Positions 1-10,737 of a stretch of 64,000 nucleotides of DNA are shown here, piece by piece. This stretch comes from JADKCZ01 sp963786945 (GTDB lineage: Bacteria > Myxococcota > Myxococcia > Myxococcales > Anaeromyxobacteraceae). The notes beneath the pieces are model-generated. The model ran no database searches, had not been told where the DNA came from, and saw only the letters and a list, made by a program, of their open reading frames with translations. The stretch lies in the NCBI GenBank assembly GCA_963786945.1, contig CAWBAO010000004.1, positions 434,001 to 498,000 of the forward strand, given 5' to 3'. The position numbers and the translations under genes are program-made. The stretch's first letter is position 1. Every line of letters begins with the position of its first letter.

Positions 1-1
1 G

Positions 2-1760
2 GAGGCGCCGCTGGGCGGAGATCTACCATCGTCGGCGGTCTTCCGGTACAAGCCCGCCATGCTCCCCTTCGACGAGGTGGCCGGCCGGTTGCGGCGGGCC
101 GAGGCCGGGCGCTGCACCTTCGTGGCCACCCCATTTGGCCGGCGCCTGGTCACCTACGCCGACCAGACCGCCACCGGCCGTTCCCTGGCCTTCGTCGAGG
201 CGGCGCTGGCCGGGGTGCGGCCGCTGTACGCCAACACCCACACCGCCATCTCCACCACCGGCCGGGTCATGACCCGCCTGCGCGAGGCCTCCCGCGCCGC
301 CATCGCCGCCGCGGTCCACGCCGGCCCGGACGACGTGGTCCTCTTCACCGGCAGCGGCGCCACCGCCGCCGTCAACAAGCTGGTCGGGCTGCTCGGCCTG
401 CGCATCGACGAGCCGCTGGAGCGGCGCTACCACCTCTCGACGCACATCCCCGCCGGCGAGCGGCCGGTGGTGCTGGTCTCTCCCTACGAGCACCACTCCA
501 ACCAGCTGCCCTGGCTGGAGAGCGTGGCCGAGGTGGTGGAGGTGGCGCTCTCGCCCGGTGGCCGCCTCGATCCTCGGGGACCTGGAGCGGAAGGCGCGCG
601 CCTTCTCGGGACGGCCGCTCAAGGTGGGCGCCTTCTCGGCCGCCTCCAACGTCACCGGCGCCCTCACCGAGGTGGGGGCCGTGGCCCGCGTGCTCCACGC
701 CCACGGCTTCCTGGCCTGCGCCGACTACGCCGCCGCCGGCCCCTACGTCCCCATCGACATGCACCCGGCCGAGCCGGCCGAGCGGCTCGACGCCCTCTTC
801 GTCTCCACCCACAAGTTCCTCGGCGGCAGCGAGGGCTCGGGGGTGCTGGTGGCCCACCGCGACCTCTTCCGCTCCCGCGTGCCCGAGCGGCCGGGCGGCG
901 GCACCGTCGACTACGTGGCGGCCTTCGAGCGGCTCTCGGTCGACTACACCAGCCACCTCGCCGAGCGCGAGGAGGGGGGCACGCCCGACATCCTCGGCGA
1001 CCTGCGCGCCGGCCTGGCGTTCCAGGTGAAGCAGGCGGCCGGCCCGGAGCGGATCCTGGCCCACGACCTGGCGCTGGGGGCGCGGGCGGTGGAGCGGCTG
1101 TCGCGCCACCCGCGGCTGCGCCTCTACGGCCCGGCCGGGCCGCGGCTGCCCATCCTCTCCTTCAACGTCGAGGGGCTCCACCACGATCTCGCCTCGGTGC
1201 TGCTCGATCACCTCTTCGGCATCCAGAACCGGGCCGGCTGCGGCTGCGCCGGCCCCTACGGCCACAGGCTGCTGGGCGTGGGCGCGGCCCGGAGCGCGCT
1301 CCACCGCCAGGCCATCGCCACCGGCACCCTGGCGCTCAAGCCCGGCTGGGTGCGGATCTCGCTCCCCTGGCACGCCACCCCGGAGGAGGTCGAGTTCCTG
1401 CTCTCGGCGGTGGAGTTCCTCGCCGACCACGGCGAGGCCTTCGTGCCGCTCTACCGGCTGGGCTGGCGCGACGGGATCTGGCACCACGTCGACGGCGAGC
1501 CGGCCGACCCCGTGCCGCTCACCTTCGATCCCGGGTCGCTCCTGGAGGCGGCCGCGGGGCGCTCCCCCTGGCCGGCCAGCGAGGAGCCGCTCGACGAGGC
1601 CACCGCCGCCGCGGAGCGGCGGCGGTATCTGTCCGAGGCCGGGCAGCTGGCCGCCGGGCTCGAGGCCCGCTGGCGCGCCGAGCCGCCCGCCTGGAACCCG
1701 CCCACCGGGGACGCCTTCGTGGACGGGATGGTCTGGTTCAGGTACGTGCGGGCGGGGTAG
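2..1760 (+). CDS. Class V PLP-dependent aminotransferase (cysteine desulfurase-like), 5'-partial, frameshifted
   Basis: The frame is open to the left edge of the window, so the true start lies outside; an internal ATG at 59 is probably not the start. The product is a fold-type I PLP enzyme of the aminotransferase class V family. Visible features are an SGATAAVNKL segment that would bind the cofactor phosphate, DYAAAGP with the aspartate that contacts the pyridine nitrogen, and STHKFLGG, whose lysine (codon 813-815) should form the Schiff base. The C-terminal block NRAGCGCAGPYGHRLLG is typical of a subgroup of cysteine desulfurase/selenocysteine lyase-like proteins. The substrate is not evident. 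The frame breaks near 572: removing one C from the CC at 572-573 joins both halves into one uninterrupted protein (LDLGDLERKARAF). This is a base error or a recent mutation. A hairpin follows the stop codon. Confidence 0.8.
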
Positions 1761-1762
1761 CC

Positions 1763-1793
1763 CGGAAGGCCAGCCGCGGTTCCGGGCCTTCCG
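1763..1793 (+). terminator. Inverted repeat directly after the aminotransferase stop
   Basis: A perfect 9-bp stem (CGGAAGGCC with GGCCTTCCG) encloses a 13-base loop and begins three bases after the TAG stop. There is no clear T-run, so it is a candidate terminator or mRNA-stabilising hairpin only. Confidence 0.4.
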
Positions 1794-2043
1794 TCGACAA
1801 GCGAACGAGTTCGCACGCGCAGAGTGATCCTGGGCACGTGTCGCGCCCGGCGCCGTCTCGGAACCTGCTGCGACTCCAGTGAACCCATCTGGCGTGGCCT
1901 CGCGCGCGTCGCACCGCCATCGCAGTCCACCTCGCCAACAACCTGCTGGCGGAGCGGCCCGGGGTGGTGAGGCACCCCGGGCGCAGCTTCGCGTCGCCCA
2001 CTGGCGATTCGGGGATCAGGGCTTCGGCCAGGACGCATCACCG

Positions 2044-2344
2044 TCAGGACCAATCGATGAGGACGATGTCGGCACGCGCCTGGACCTGCTCCAGGACAAT
2101 CTCGCGTCCGTCCAGGGAGACGTCGTCGGAGTAAATCCACGGGCCGAAGCCGTGCGGGTCGGAGGAGAGAAGCACGAACGCTCAGCCCCGGCGGGTTCTC
2201 TCCATCGGCGGAGATGAATGGCTCCTACGGGCTCAAGCGGAGCACCCGCAACCGTCCAGCTGACGCTCCTGAGGCAGCCCGTGGTGTGATCGCCAATTCC
2301 CATGTGGCGCCCGCCAGGCCATTGGCGGCACCTTGCCAGGCCAT
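2044..2344 (-). pseudogene. Degenerate gene remnant, family not recognised
   Basis: The 664-base interval between the aminotransferase and the next gene holds no intact gene. On the minus strand, pieces of coding-like sequence occur in adjacent frames. One runs from ATG 2344 to an in-frame TAG at 2225-2227. The same frame then continues as EPFISADGENPPGLSVRA. A shift to another frame gives FVLLSSDPHGFGPWIYSDDV and ends in ADIVLIDWS before a TGA at 2044-2046. Read together they look like the C-terminal part of a protein broken by one stop and one frameshift. I do not recognise the family, and chance open frames in GC-rich DNA cannot be excluded. From 1794 to 2043 I see nothing else supportable. 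Confidence 0.3.
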
Positions 2345-2424
2345 CCTTGCCAGGAGGACACGGCGGGGGCGCCCAGACCGAGGACTGTGGCCTGTCGCGG
2401 CTCTCCTCCCGAGGCCGCGCAGCC

Positions 2425-4444
2425 TCACGGCACCTCGTCGAAGAGGCTGTACGGAAGCGGGCCGCCTCCTCCCGCTGAGTCGTGCGGGAAGAGCGCCCAC
2501 ACGCCACCCGTCGGAGACAATCCGAGCGACCCCTGGACCTGCGACCCCGGCCCGACCGCGACGCCCTGCCACCCGGTGGCGTCGCGGGTGTGGACACCGA
2601 GCTGGAGGCTCGTTACCGCGACAATCGCGAGCCGACCGAGGTCAGGGGTCCCCGCGAGGCGCAAGCTCGGCTGGTATCCGTCCGGGAGTCGCGACACCGC
2701 GGTCTCGGGTGCGCTCCAGGTCCCCGCCTGCTCCCGAACCACCTCCACGTCCCCGCCGGCGGTCGCGAAGTAGGCGACGGCGGCGTCACCCCCGGTTCCT
2801 GCCAAGACCCACGGGCCGTCGAAGGAGAACCCCCCGGCCGTCGGCACAATCTGGTCGGACCACGCGCCCGCGGCCGTGCGCGAGCAAAGGACGATCAGGT
2901 TCGTCAGGTTCGCGCCCTGTGGGATCGACTGCCCAATCATGGCGACCTGGGCCGAGCCGTCGGGCGCCACGGCGAAGGCGCTCGACCAGCGCGAGAAGTC
3001 GGGGATCAACGGCGTCGCCACCTGCGTGGCGGTCCACACCCCGCCGGAGCGCGCGACGTGAACGAGCGCCTCCGGCGCGGGGATAGGGCTCCGTGCGGCG
3101 ATAGACCACCTGCGGGCTCCCGGAGTCGTCGACGCCGAACCATGCCTGCGAGGTATTGGAGACCCATGGTGCGACGTCGTCCGTCGCGACAATCTCCTCC
3201 TGCCAGGCGCTCCCGCCCCACCACGCATGGACCAGCTCGGTCCCGCTGGTCACTGCGCGGAGGTACACGGTGTGAGGCGCGCCTTGGCCATCTACAATCA
3301 CGCCAGGTTCCGCGAGCCGATACGCGCCCGGGAGGACGTGCGTCTCGTGACCCGCCGCCGTCGCGCGGTGGATGCGCGGCTCAGCGTAAATCTGCTGGGC
3401 GAGGTGGAATCGCCCGGCGACGTCGCGCGCGGCCCACTGGTGCTCCGGGAGGAGCTGGGCGGACCCAGCGAGCGCGGGCGGGCCGGAGACCGTGAACGGC
3501 TCGATCCGGACGACTTCGGTCTTCGCGTAGAGGTAGGCGCTCTGGCGGGATGCGGTGAGGTCGTAGCTCATGACCGGCCACACGGGCATCGGCTCGGTCC
3601 ACGTCGCCTGGGTCGCGGGGAGCTCCACCAGGGAATCCCAGTTCGGCCAGCCGCGCGTGTAGCGGCCCACCGTCAGGGACTCAGCCGTCGCGCTCTGGTT
3701 CGTCCACGTGAGCCGCACGACGCTGCCATCCACGAAGGCTCGCAAGCCCCACGGCGCGGCGAGATCGACCGCCGGCGTCTGCGCCTCGCGGCGGCTGCTC
3801 CAGGCACCTTCCGCGCCGACGCGCACGCGGTAGGCGTAGGCGGCGCCGTCCTCGAGGAGGTGGTCGAGGTGGCGGCCCGCGGCGAGCGAGGCCTCCACGA
3901 CCGGAGTCCAGGTCGTCGGGCTCCCAGCCCCGTCGAGCCTCGAGCGCTCGAGCTCGATCACCGTCGCGACTTGGGAGGCGTTGGTCCATGTGAGGGTGAC
4001 GGGCCCGCTGCGCGTCGCGTAGGTCATCCCCATCTCGGCCGCGAAGGACGACGGCGCGCGGATCCCCCTCACGAGCGTGGCCTCGTTGCTCCACTCCGAG
4101 GGGGACCCGCCGACCACGGCGCGGAGCCGGAACGCGACCTGCGTCCGCTCCGGGAACGAGTCATCGAGCCGCACCAGGGACGTCGTCGCTTCCCCGGGGA
4201 TCCACGGGTTCACGGTCTGCCAGTCCCCCGACGCGCGCCCCTGCAGCTCGTAGTGGTCCTGGGCCACCGTCGCGCTCCAGCTCAGCTGGACGTTGTCGAT
4301 GTCGAGCGGGTCCTCGGTGGCCACGAGGTTCCGCGGCCCGTCCGGAACGGTCCCGCTGCTCCACGGGAACGTCAGATCGCAGCCCTCCGCGAGAAGGACC
4401 GCCGCCAGCATCGCGCACGCGCGCCCTGCTCTCGAACTCGCCAT
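2425..4444 (-). CDS. Fibronectin type III-like lipoprotein, frameshifted
   Basis: The start ATG at 4444 has a GGGAGGCGAG ribosome-binding site. Residues 1-22 form a signal sequence ending in LLAEGC, so this is probably a lipoprotein anchored on its cysteine. Two or three fibronectin-type-III-like repeats follow: tryptophan-anchored beta-strands such as VQLSWSATVA, VTLTWTNASQ and VRLTWTNQSA are spaced roughly 100 residues apart. The C-terminal half reads like a beta-propeller-type repeat protein. The frame breaks near 3085; dropping one base of the TAT there (forward ATA 3083-3085) joins VVYRRTEP to IPAPEALVHVARSGG and continues to the TGA at 2425. Total about 672 residues. The gene lies 11 bases downstream of the outer-membrane barrel gene on the same strand, so the two probably form an operon and may act together at the cell surface. 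No enzymatic motif was seen. Confidence 0.65.
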
Positions 4445-4455
4445 CTCGCCTCCCG

Positions 4456-5157
4456 TCAGAACGTGACCCCGAGGACGCCGCCGAACGCGCTCGCGTCCTC
4501 GGCGGTCCCGCCGGACTCGAGCTCGAGCTTCTGCCAGGTGAACCGGACGCCGACCGAGAGCGAGCCTCGCCCCGCCTGGAACGGGAACACCCACTCCACC
4601 TGGCCCACGAGCCCCAGCGAGTTCCTGAGGTCGAGGTCCAGGGGGGCGAGGAAGTCCTCGCCCTTGACCCTCGGAGCGATGAGGAGCGACAGCCCGGCCG
4701 AGAGCCGCAGGGGGCTCACGTTGAGCGACTCGAGGAGCTCGATGGGGAAGGCCAGGTAGGTCACCTTGCCGTTCTCCGCCGAGAGCCAGTCGTACTTGAT
4801 GCCGACCGTCGCGCGGGTCTCGAATCGCCCGGCCTGGAGCGGCAGGAACGCAGCGCCGATCGCGAGCCGGAACCCGCCGTTCAGGCGAAGGGACTTCGTG
4901 CTCCCGTCCTCGAACTGGACCTCGAGGAGCTCATTGAAGCCGTAGTCCCACCCCGCCGAGGCGAAGAATCTCACGGGCGGGAGCGGCGCGGCGACCACGG
5001 TCGAAGGGGGCGCTGCCGGGACGGACCCTTCCGAGGGCACTGCGCCCGTCACCGCAGGGGCGCCGGGCGCGACCTCCTGCGCACGAACGCCCGGCGCCAC
5101 CATGACGACCGCCGCGAGGACGATCGCGCGGTGCGACCGAAGGAACGCTGTGCGCAT
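4456..5157 (-). CDS. Small outer-membrane beta-barrel protein
   Basis: Predicted 233-residue secreted protein. I chose ATG 5157 over the upstream TTG at 5169 because GGAGGGG lies a few bases before it. Residues 1-27 are a signal peptide ending VRAQ, followed by a Pro/Ala-rich linker to about residue 60. The remainder alternates polar and hydrophobic residues in amphipathic strands (RFFASAGWDYGF, LSVGVRFTWQKL) and ends GGVLGVTF with a terminal phenylalanine, the usual barrel-assembly signal. About eight strands would fit the length. It precedes the fibronectin-like lipoprotein in a two-gene operon. Specific function unknown; a porin-like or structural role is only inferred. Confidence 0.6.
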   Translation of the reverse strand: MRTAFLRSHRAIVLAAVVMVAPGVRAQEVAPGAPAVTGAVPSEGSVPAAPPSTVVAAPLPPVRFFASAGWDYGFNELLEVQFEDGSTKSLRLNGGFRLAIGAAFLPLQAGRFETRATVGIKYDWLSAENGKVTYLAFPIELLESLNVSPLRLSAGLSLLIAPRVKGEDFLAPLDLDLRNSLGLVGQVEWVFPFQAGRGSLSVGVRFTWQKLELESGGTAEDASAFGGVLGVTF

Positions 5158-5842
5158 GAACCCCTCCAACGTACCCTGCCCTTGTCAGGTTACTGCGGAG
5201 GGGCAGCTGGATTGTCTGCCAGGGTGCCGCGCCCCAACTGGCGCGCGGCGCCGGCGTGGTGGCTGTGACCGTTCGCCACGCCAACTGCGGGTCGTGCCTC
5301 CCCTGGCAGGCGGTCAGGACCGTTCGGCTAGACTGCGCACCTCGGGCAGCGGCCGCTCCGGGTCGCGGCCGGGGTGGAGGCCGTGTGGATCACGGCCCGG
5401 CGGGAGCAACGACGTCTCGAGAATCGAGCCGGCATCGCCCGGGACCCGTCGACGAGGGCGTTGGTTCGATCTGGTGTCACCAGCGTCAAGGGTTCGACCG
5501 TCCCGAGGGGCGAACCGGAGTGCAACTGGGCGGTCGCGACCGTTCGGCTGGGGTTCTCCCTGGACGAACCCCATTGGGTCGCCCATGGCCAACGGCTGGC
5601 GTGGGATGGGAACTCCAACCCGCGGTTTGAGTCCGATGTTGAGACTTCCGGTGACTCGAGCCGACTGGCTCAAGCCCCGCTTCTTCGCCTCACGGGCGTT
5701 CGCACGCTCTCCGGACGCACCGAAGGGATGCCGCCTGGAGCGCCGGAGGCGGATCCGAGGCCCGGGCCGCCCCGGCAGCGGGGGCCGCGCCGGTTGAGCT
5801 CACCTCCGCCAACGGGACCTCGACCTCGACCTGGATCGGACC
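5158..5842. other. Long gap without a recognisable gene
   Basis: About 685 bases between the start of the barrel gene and the end of the clp operon. Both strands were read in all frames: open frames are short or are shadows of clpX, none begins with a convincing ribosome-binding site, and no tRNA-like fold or repeat array is visible. Short related strings (GACCGTTCGGCT at about 5321 and 5540) recur but do not form an array. The barrel gene promoter must lie at the low-coordinate end. Confidence 0.5.
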
Positions 5843-5862
5843 GAAAGCCCCAATTGGCTTTC
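5843..5862 (-). terminator. Terminator of the tig-clpP-clpX operon
   Basis: A 7-bp stem (GAAAGCC with GGCTTTC) and a 6-base loop lie 38 bases beyond the clpX stop. Stem sequences rich in A and T at the base are uncommon in this GC-rich DNA, supporting a terminator. Confidence 0.5.
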
Positions 5863-5900
5863 ACCGGGCGACCGCAGCTCCGCTCCGCGCCCCGCCCACC

Positions 5901-7142
<1,242 letters not shown>

Positions 7143-7178
7143 GCTGCCTCCAGGGGGTCCGCCGACCGCCGGGTGACT

Positions 7179-7790
7179 CTACGACGACTTCTTCTCCAGC
7201 GCCTTTTTCGAGGCGATGACCTCGTCGATGAGGCCGTAGGCCTTGGCCTCGGTGCCGCTCATCCAGTAGTCGCGCTCGGCGTCGTTCTCGATCCGCTCGA
7301 AGGACTGGCCGGTGTTGGCGGCCAGGAGCTCGTTGAGCCGCTTCTTGGTCTTGAGGATCTCCTTGGCCTGGATCTCGATGTCGCTGGCCTGCCCGCCGGC
7401 CCCGCCCGAGGGCTGGTGGATCATGATCCGGGCGTTGGGGAGGGCGAAGCGCTTGCCCTTGGCGCCGCCGGCCAGCAGGAAGGCGCCCATGGAGGCGGCC
7501 AGCCCGAGGCAGATGGTCGACACCTGCGGCTTCACGTACTGCATGGTGTCGTAGATGGCCAGGCCGGAGGTGACCGAGCCGCCCGGGCTGTTGATGTAGA
7601 GGCTGATGTCCTTGTCCGGGTCCTCGGACTCGAGGAAGAGCAGCTGGGCGATGATGACGTTGGCCACGTCGTCGTCCACCGGGGTGCCGAGGAAGACGAT
7701 GCGGTCCTTCAGCAGCCGGCTGTAGATGTCGTAGCTGCGCTCGCCGCGGTGGGTCTGCTCGACCACGAACGGCATGGGGATGTAGGGCAT
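7179..7790 (-). CDS. clpP: ATP-dependent Clp protease proteolytic subunit ClpP
   Basis: Serine peptidase that assembles into the tetradecameric ClpP chamber. All 203 residues align with the family. The catalytic triad is visible: Ser100 in GLAASMG, His125 in RIMIHQPSGG and Asp174 in ERDYWMS. The YINSPGGSV segment forms the oxyanion region. A short N-terminal extension (MPYIPMPFVVEQ) is probably processed or forms the axial loop. The gene sits between tig and clpX, the classical order, 19 bases after the tig stop. Confidence 0.98.
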   Translation of the reverse strand: MPYIPMPFVVEQTHRGERSYDIYSRLLKDRIVFLGTPVDDDVANVIIAQLLFLESEDPDKDISLYINSPGGSVTSGLAIYDTMQYVKPQVSTICLGLAASMGAFLLAGGAKGKRFALPNARIMIHQPSGGAGGQASDIEIQAKEILKTKKRLNELLAANTGQSFERIENDAERDYWMSGTEAKAYGLIDEVIASKKALEKKSS

Positions 7791-7809
7791 CTGAGGCTGG
7801 CTCCCTGGC

Positions 7810-9102
7810 CTACCCGGCCGTGATGCTCGCCGCCTCGGCGAGCAGCGAGAGGGCCTTCTCCTCCCGCACCCTGCTATGTAGCGCAGCCCGGGCCTCCGCG
7901 CTGCGCATCTGCTGCTGCACCTTGGCGAGCGGGACCCCGGCCTCGTCGGCCAGCCGGGCCAGCTCGGCCTGGACGTCGTCGGCCTCGACCACCACCTTCT
8001 CCGCCTCGGCCACGGCGTCCAGCAGCAGGCTGCCGCGCACCTGCAGGAGGGCCTGCTCGCGCAGGTCGCCCCGCAGCCGGGCCACGTCGAGGTCCAGCTG
8101 GGCCACGTCGAGCCCCATGCGGGAGAACCGCTCGACGGTGGACTCCAGCATGTTGTCGATGGTCCGCTCCACCATCGAGGGCGGCACCTCGAAGTCGTTC
8201 CTGGCCAGCGCCGCCTTGATGAGGGCGTCCTTGAACTCGCCCTCCGACTTGCGCTTCTCGCGCTTCTCGAGGTCGGCGCGGATGCGCCCCTTGAGGGCCT
8301 CCAGCGTCTCCAGCCCCTCCACCCCCACCTGCCGGGCGAAGTCGTCGTCGAGCGCCGGCAGCTGGCGGACCCGCAGGCCGCGCAGCGTCACCTTCATGTG
8401 GGTGGTCTTGCCGCGCAGCTGCTCGTTGCGGTGGTCGGCGGCGAACGGCTCGTCGAACTCGACGGCGTCGCCCACCTTCAGGCCCACCAGCTGCGGGATG
8501 TTCCCCTCCTCGATCTTCCCCTGCGCGGCCCGGACGCTCACGCCCTGCGCCTCGCCGCCCTCGAAGGGCTTCCCGTCGACGGTCCCGACGTGATCGATCA
8601 CCGCCCAGTCGCCCTCGGCGGCCACGTCGCGCCCCTCCAGCGGCTGCAGCGAGCCGAAGCGCTCGCGCAGCTTCTCCAGCTCGGCGTCCACCTGCTGGTC
8701 GGTCACCACCGGGGCGGTCCGCGTCACGGCGAGGCCACGGTAGTCCCTGGGCGTGATGGCGGGCCGGACCTCCACCTTGGCCGAGTACCTGAAGGTGGCG
8801 CCGGGGACGAGCGGGCCGTCCAGCGACACGTTGGGCGTGGCCACCGGCTCGATCCCCTTCTCGGTCGCCGCCTCCGCGAAGGTGAGGTTGACGAGCCGCT
8901 CGGCCACGTCGCGCTCCACCTCGAGCTTGAAGTTGCGCTCCAGCACGGCCCGCGGGATGTGGCCCGGGCGGAAGCCGGGCAGCTTGGCGCGGCGCCCCAC
9001 GCCGACGTAGGCCTTGTCGAGCTCCTTGGCGACGCGCTCGGGCGGGACCTCGATGGTGAGCTTGCGCTCGACGGGCGAGACGTTCTCGACGTTGATCTTC
9101 AT
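7810..9102 (-). CDS. tig: Trigger factor (ribosome-associated peptidyl-prolyl isomerase)
   Basis: Trigger factor binds nascent chains at the ribosomal exit tunnel. The chosen start, MKINVENVSPVERKL at 9102, has AAGGAA nearby and matches family N-termini; the longer reading to 9168 would add 22 unrelated residues and cross the predicted promoter. At 430 residues it is of normal length. The ribosome-docking signature is recognisable as LPGFRPGHIPRAVLE (consensus GFRxGxxP). The FKBP-like PPIase domain occupies roughly residues 150-245 and a helical C-terminal domain follows. First gene of the operon with clpP and clpX. Confidence 0.96.
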   Translation of the reverse strand: MKINVENVSPVERKLTIEVPPERVAKELDKAYVGVGRRAKLPGFRPGHIPRAVLERNFKLEVERDVAERLVNLTFAEAATEKGIEPVATPNVSLDGPLVPGATFRYSAKVEVRPAITPRDYRGLAVTRTAPVVTDQQVDAELEKLRERFGSLQPLEGRDVAAEGDWAVIDHVGTVDGKPFEGGEAQGVSVRAAQGKIEEGNIPQLVGLKVGDAVEFDEPFAADHRNEQLRGKTTHMKVTLRGLRVRQLPALDDDFARQVGVEGLETLEALKGRIRADLEKREKRKSEGEFKDALIKAALARNDFEVPPSMVERTIDNMLESTVERFSRMGLDVAQLDLDVARLRGDLREQALLQVRGSLLLDAVAEAEKVVVEADDVQAELARLADEAGVPLAKVQQQMRSAEARAALHSRVREEKALSLLAEAASITAG

Positions 9103-9133
9103 GATGTTCCTTCGGATTCGTTGAAGGGGGGTA

Positions 9134-9162
9134 GAGGTACGCGGCGAGAGCGGCCGGGTCAA
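9134..9162 (-). promoter_or_regulatory. Candidate sigma-70 promoter of tig-clpP-clpX
   Basis: On the minus strand a TTGACC -35 box (9157-9162) is followed by 17 bases and a TACCTC -10 box (9134-9139), 31 bases upstream of the tig start. The -35 is good; the -10 is weak. It lies just downstream of the tRNA-Leu gene. Confidence 0.4.
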
Positions 9163-9169
9163 GGCCAAA

Positions 9170-9251
9170 TGGGCGGGGAGGGACTCGAACCCTCACGCCT
9201 TTCGGCACGGGATCCTAAGTCCCGCGCGTCTGCCAGTTCCGCCACCCGCCC
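9170..9251 (-). tRNA. tRNA-Leu (anticodon UAG)
   Basis: The minus strand gives GGGCGGG paired with CCCGCCC as acceptor, a T-arm GGTTCGAGTCC, a long variable arm typical of leucine tRNAs, and an anticodon stem CGGGA/TCCCG around loop CTTAGGA, giving anticodon TAG. The discriminator is A. CCA is not encoded (the next bases are TTT). Confidence 0.95.
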
Positions 9252-9324
9252 CTCGGGGGCGACGAGGGTGTACCACACGGCCGGACCTGACGACTCGTGA
9301 ACGGGGTGGTAGATGGGAGTCGGC

Positions 9325-9730
9325 ATGAGCGCTCACGATCACCCGGCCGAGGGAGCCTGCGCACCCGCCTGCCCGGGCTGGGCCGAGGGGGCCATCGAGC
9401 TCTTCGCGGTGCAGCACCGGTACGAGGACATGCTGGCCGCCTGCCGCGCCGCCGCCCACGTCGAGTGCCTCATCGTGGCGCCCGAGACCCCCGGCGCCGA
9501 GCTGCCCGAGTACCTGGCCGAGGAGCCGCTGGTCCGGCTCAACCTGGTGGTGGGGCGGGACTGCCCCGAGGTGCTCCTCGACGAATGGGGGGTGCGAGCC
9601 GCCCTCACCTTCCGAGGGCGCCGCCGCGACTGCGCCTTCCCGTGGGAGGCGGTGATGGGCGGGCATCCTGGCCGCCCCGGCCCGCCCCCGGCCTCGCTTC
9701 GCGGTCATCGAGGGCGGGCGCCGGGACTAG
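9325..9730 (+). CDS. SspB-like ClpXP adaptor candidate, frameshifted
   Basis: Small protein whose core resembles the SspB fold: VRLNLVVGRDC, then LTFRGRRRDCAFPWEAV, comparable to the RFGG...VPxxAV stretch of stringent starvation protein B, which delivers ssrA-tagged proteins to ClpXP. I use ATG 9325 because GGGAG lies five bases upstream; ATG 9313 overlaps that site. The C-terminus is frameshifted: removing one G of the run at 9661-9663 changes a low-complexity tail into AVMGGILAAPARPRPRF and a stop at 9730, giving about 134 residues. Read as given, the frame runs to 9753. The corrected tail RPRFAVIEGG loosely recalls the ClpX-binding peptide at SspB C-termini. It is divergent from tRNA-Leu and close to clpXP. 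Family assignment is by pattern only. Confidence 0.5.
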
Positions 9731-9763
9731 GGCACACCCCAGGCCACGGGTAAGCTGGGGCCC

Positions 9764-10411
9764 GTGTTCTGGCGCCGCCCTCCCAAGACCCGGACCGAGC
9801 TGCTGGCGGTGGCCGACCGGGCCCGCGCGCGAGGCCGCATCAAGAAGGCCATCGCCGGCTACCGCCAGGCGCTGGAGCTGGCCCCGGGCGATCCCGCCAT
9901 CCACGCCAGGCTGGCGCCGCTCCTGGCCCGGCGGGGGCTGAAGCGGGAGGCGCTGGAGAGCTTCGCGCTGGCCGCCGACGGCCAGCTCAAGGCCGGGTTC
10001 GTCGACCGCGCCGTCTCGCTCCGGCGCCAGGCCGCCGAGACCTTCCCCGAGGAGCTCCCGCTCTGGCAGGAGCTCACCCGCCTCTACCTGCGCCGCGAGC
10101 GCCGCGCCGACGCCGTCGCCGCGCTGCGGGTCGGCGGCCTGGGCCTGCTCCGGTCGCCGCACCTGGCGGTCGGCGCCCAGGTGCTGCGGCTCGCGCTCGA
10201 GCTCGAGCCCGGGCACGTCGAGGTGACGCTCCTGCTGGCCCGCGTGCTGGCCCGGGGCGGCCGCAGGGCCGAGGCCCTGCCGCTGCTCGACGAGCTCGAC
10301 GCGCGGGTCGGCGGCCTCACGCTGCGGCGGGCCCGGCGGCTGGCCTTCCGGCTCTCGCCGACCCCGCGCCGCCTCTGGAGGTGGATCAGGGCGGCCTTCG
10401 GGAAGCGCTGA
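9764..10411 (+). CDS. TPR-repeat protein
   Basis: A 215-residue soluble protein starting at GTG 9764 and built of about four tetratricopeptide-like helical pairs (AIAGYRQALELAPGDPAIHA and REALESFALAADGQL are clear examples). A basic C-terminal tail (RRLWRWIRAAFGKR) could contact membrane or nucleic acid. TPR proteins act as protein-binding scaffolds; no partner is evident. It follows the SspB-like gene in the same direction. No signal peptide is seen. Confidence 0.65.
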   Translation: MFWRRPPKTRTELLAVADRARARGRIKKAIAGYRQALELAPGDPAIHARLAPLLARRGLKREALESFALAADGQLKAGFVDRAVSLRRQAAETFPEELPLWQELTRLYLRRERRADAVAALRVGGLGLLRSPHLAVGAQVLRLALELEPGHVEVTLLLARVLARGGRRAEALPLLDELDARVGGLTLRRARRLAFRLSPTPRRLWRWIRAAFGKR

Positions 10412-10434
10412 CCGCACCGCGCGGAGCGGGCCGC

Positions 10435-10737
10435 TCACCGGGTCCTGCGCTCGCCCTTGCGCAGCCGGGACCACCACCACCACTTGCGCTGCGCCGCCGG
10501 CAGGCCGGGATCGCGGGCCTGCGCCACCGCGCAGTGGAAGGTGTCGAGCACGCACGGGTCCTGGCGGGCGCCCTGCAGCCGGCAGAGCCAATCGTAGAGG
10601 GACTGCGGGTCCTGCCGGGCCAGCGCGGCCACGTCGGGAACGCCGAGCAGCTCGAGGTCGGCGAGCATGGCCGGGCCGATCCCCTCGAGGTCGGCGAGGG
10701 CGCGGCGGTCGGGGCGGATGGGCTGGGTGCGCCTCAT
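10435..10737 (-). CDS. Helix-hairpin-helix protein of the Cdd1 family
   Basis: A 100-residue protein starting at ATG 10737. It has a helix-hairpin-helix core LEGIGPAMLADLELLGV, then a PQSLYDWLCRLQGARQDPCV segment, with the conserved LYxRLCxLxGxRxDxCVL pattern of the small 'pathogenicity locus'/Cdd1 family. The HhH motif suggests DNA contact; the molecular role of the family is unknown. The tail WWWWSRLRKGERR is basic and aromatic. It stands alone between convergent and divergent neighbours. Confidence 0.75.
   Translation of the reverse strand: MRRTQPIRPDRRALADLEGIGPAMLADLELLGVPDVAALARQDPQSLYDWLCRLQGARQDPCVLDTFHCAVAQARDPGLPAAQRKWWWWSRLRKGERRTR

Noticed and set aside
9313..9753. Native C-terminus GHPGRPGPPPASLRGHRG of the SspB-like protein
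   Set aside because: This low-complexity tail vanishes when one G is removed near 9662, giving a plausible family-like end at 9730.
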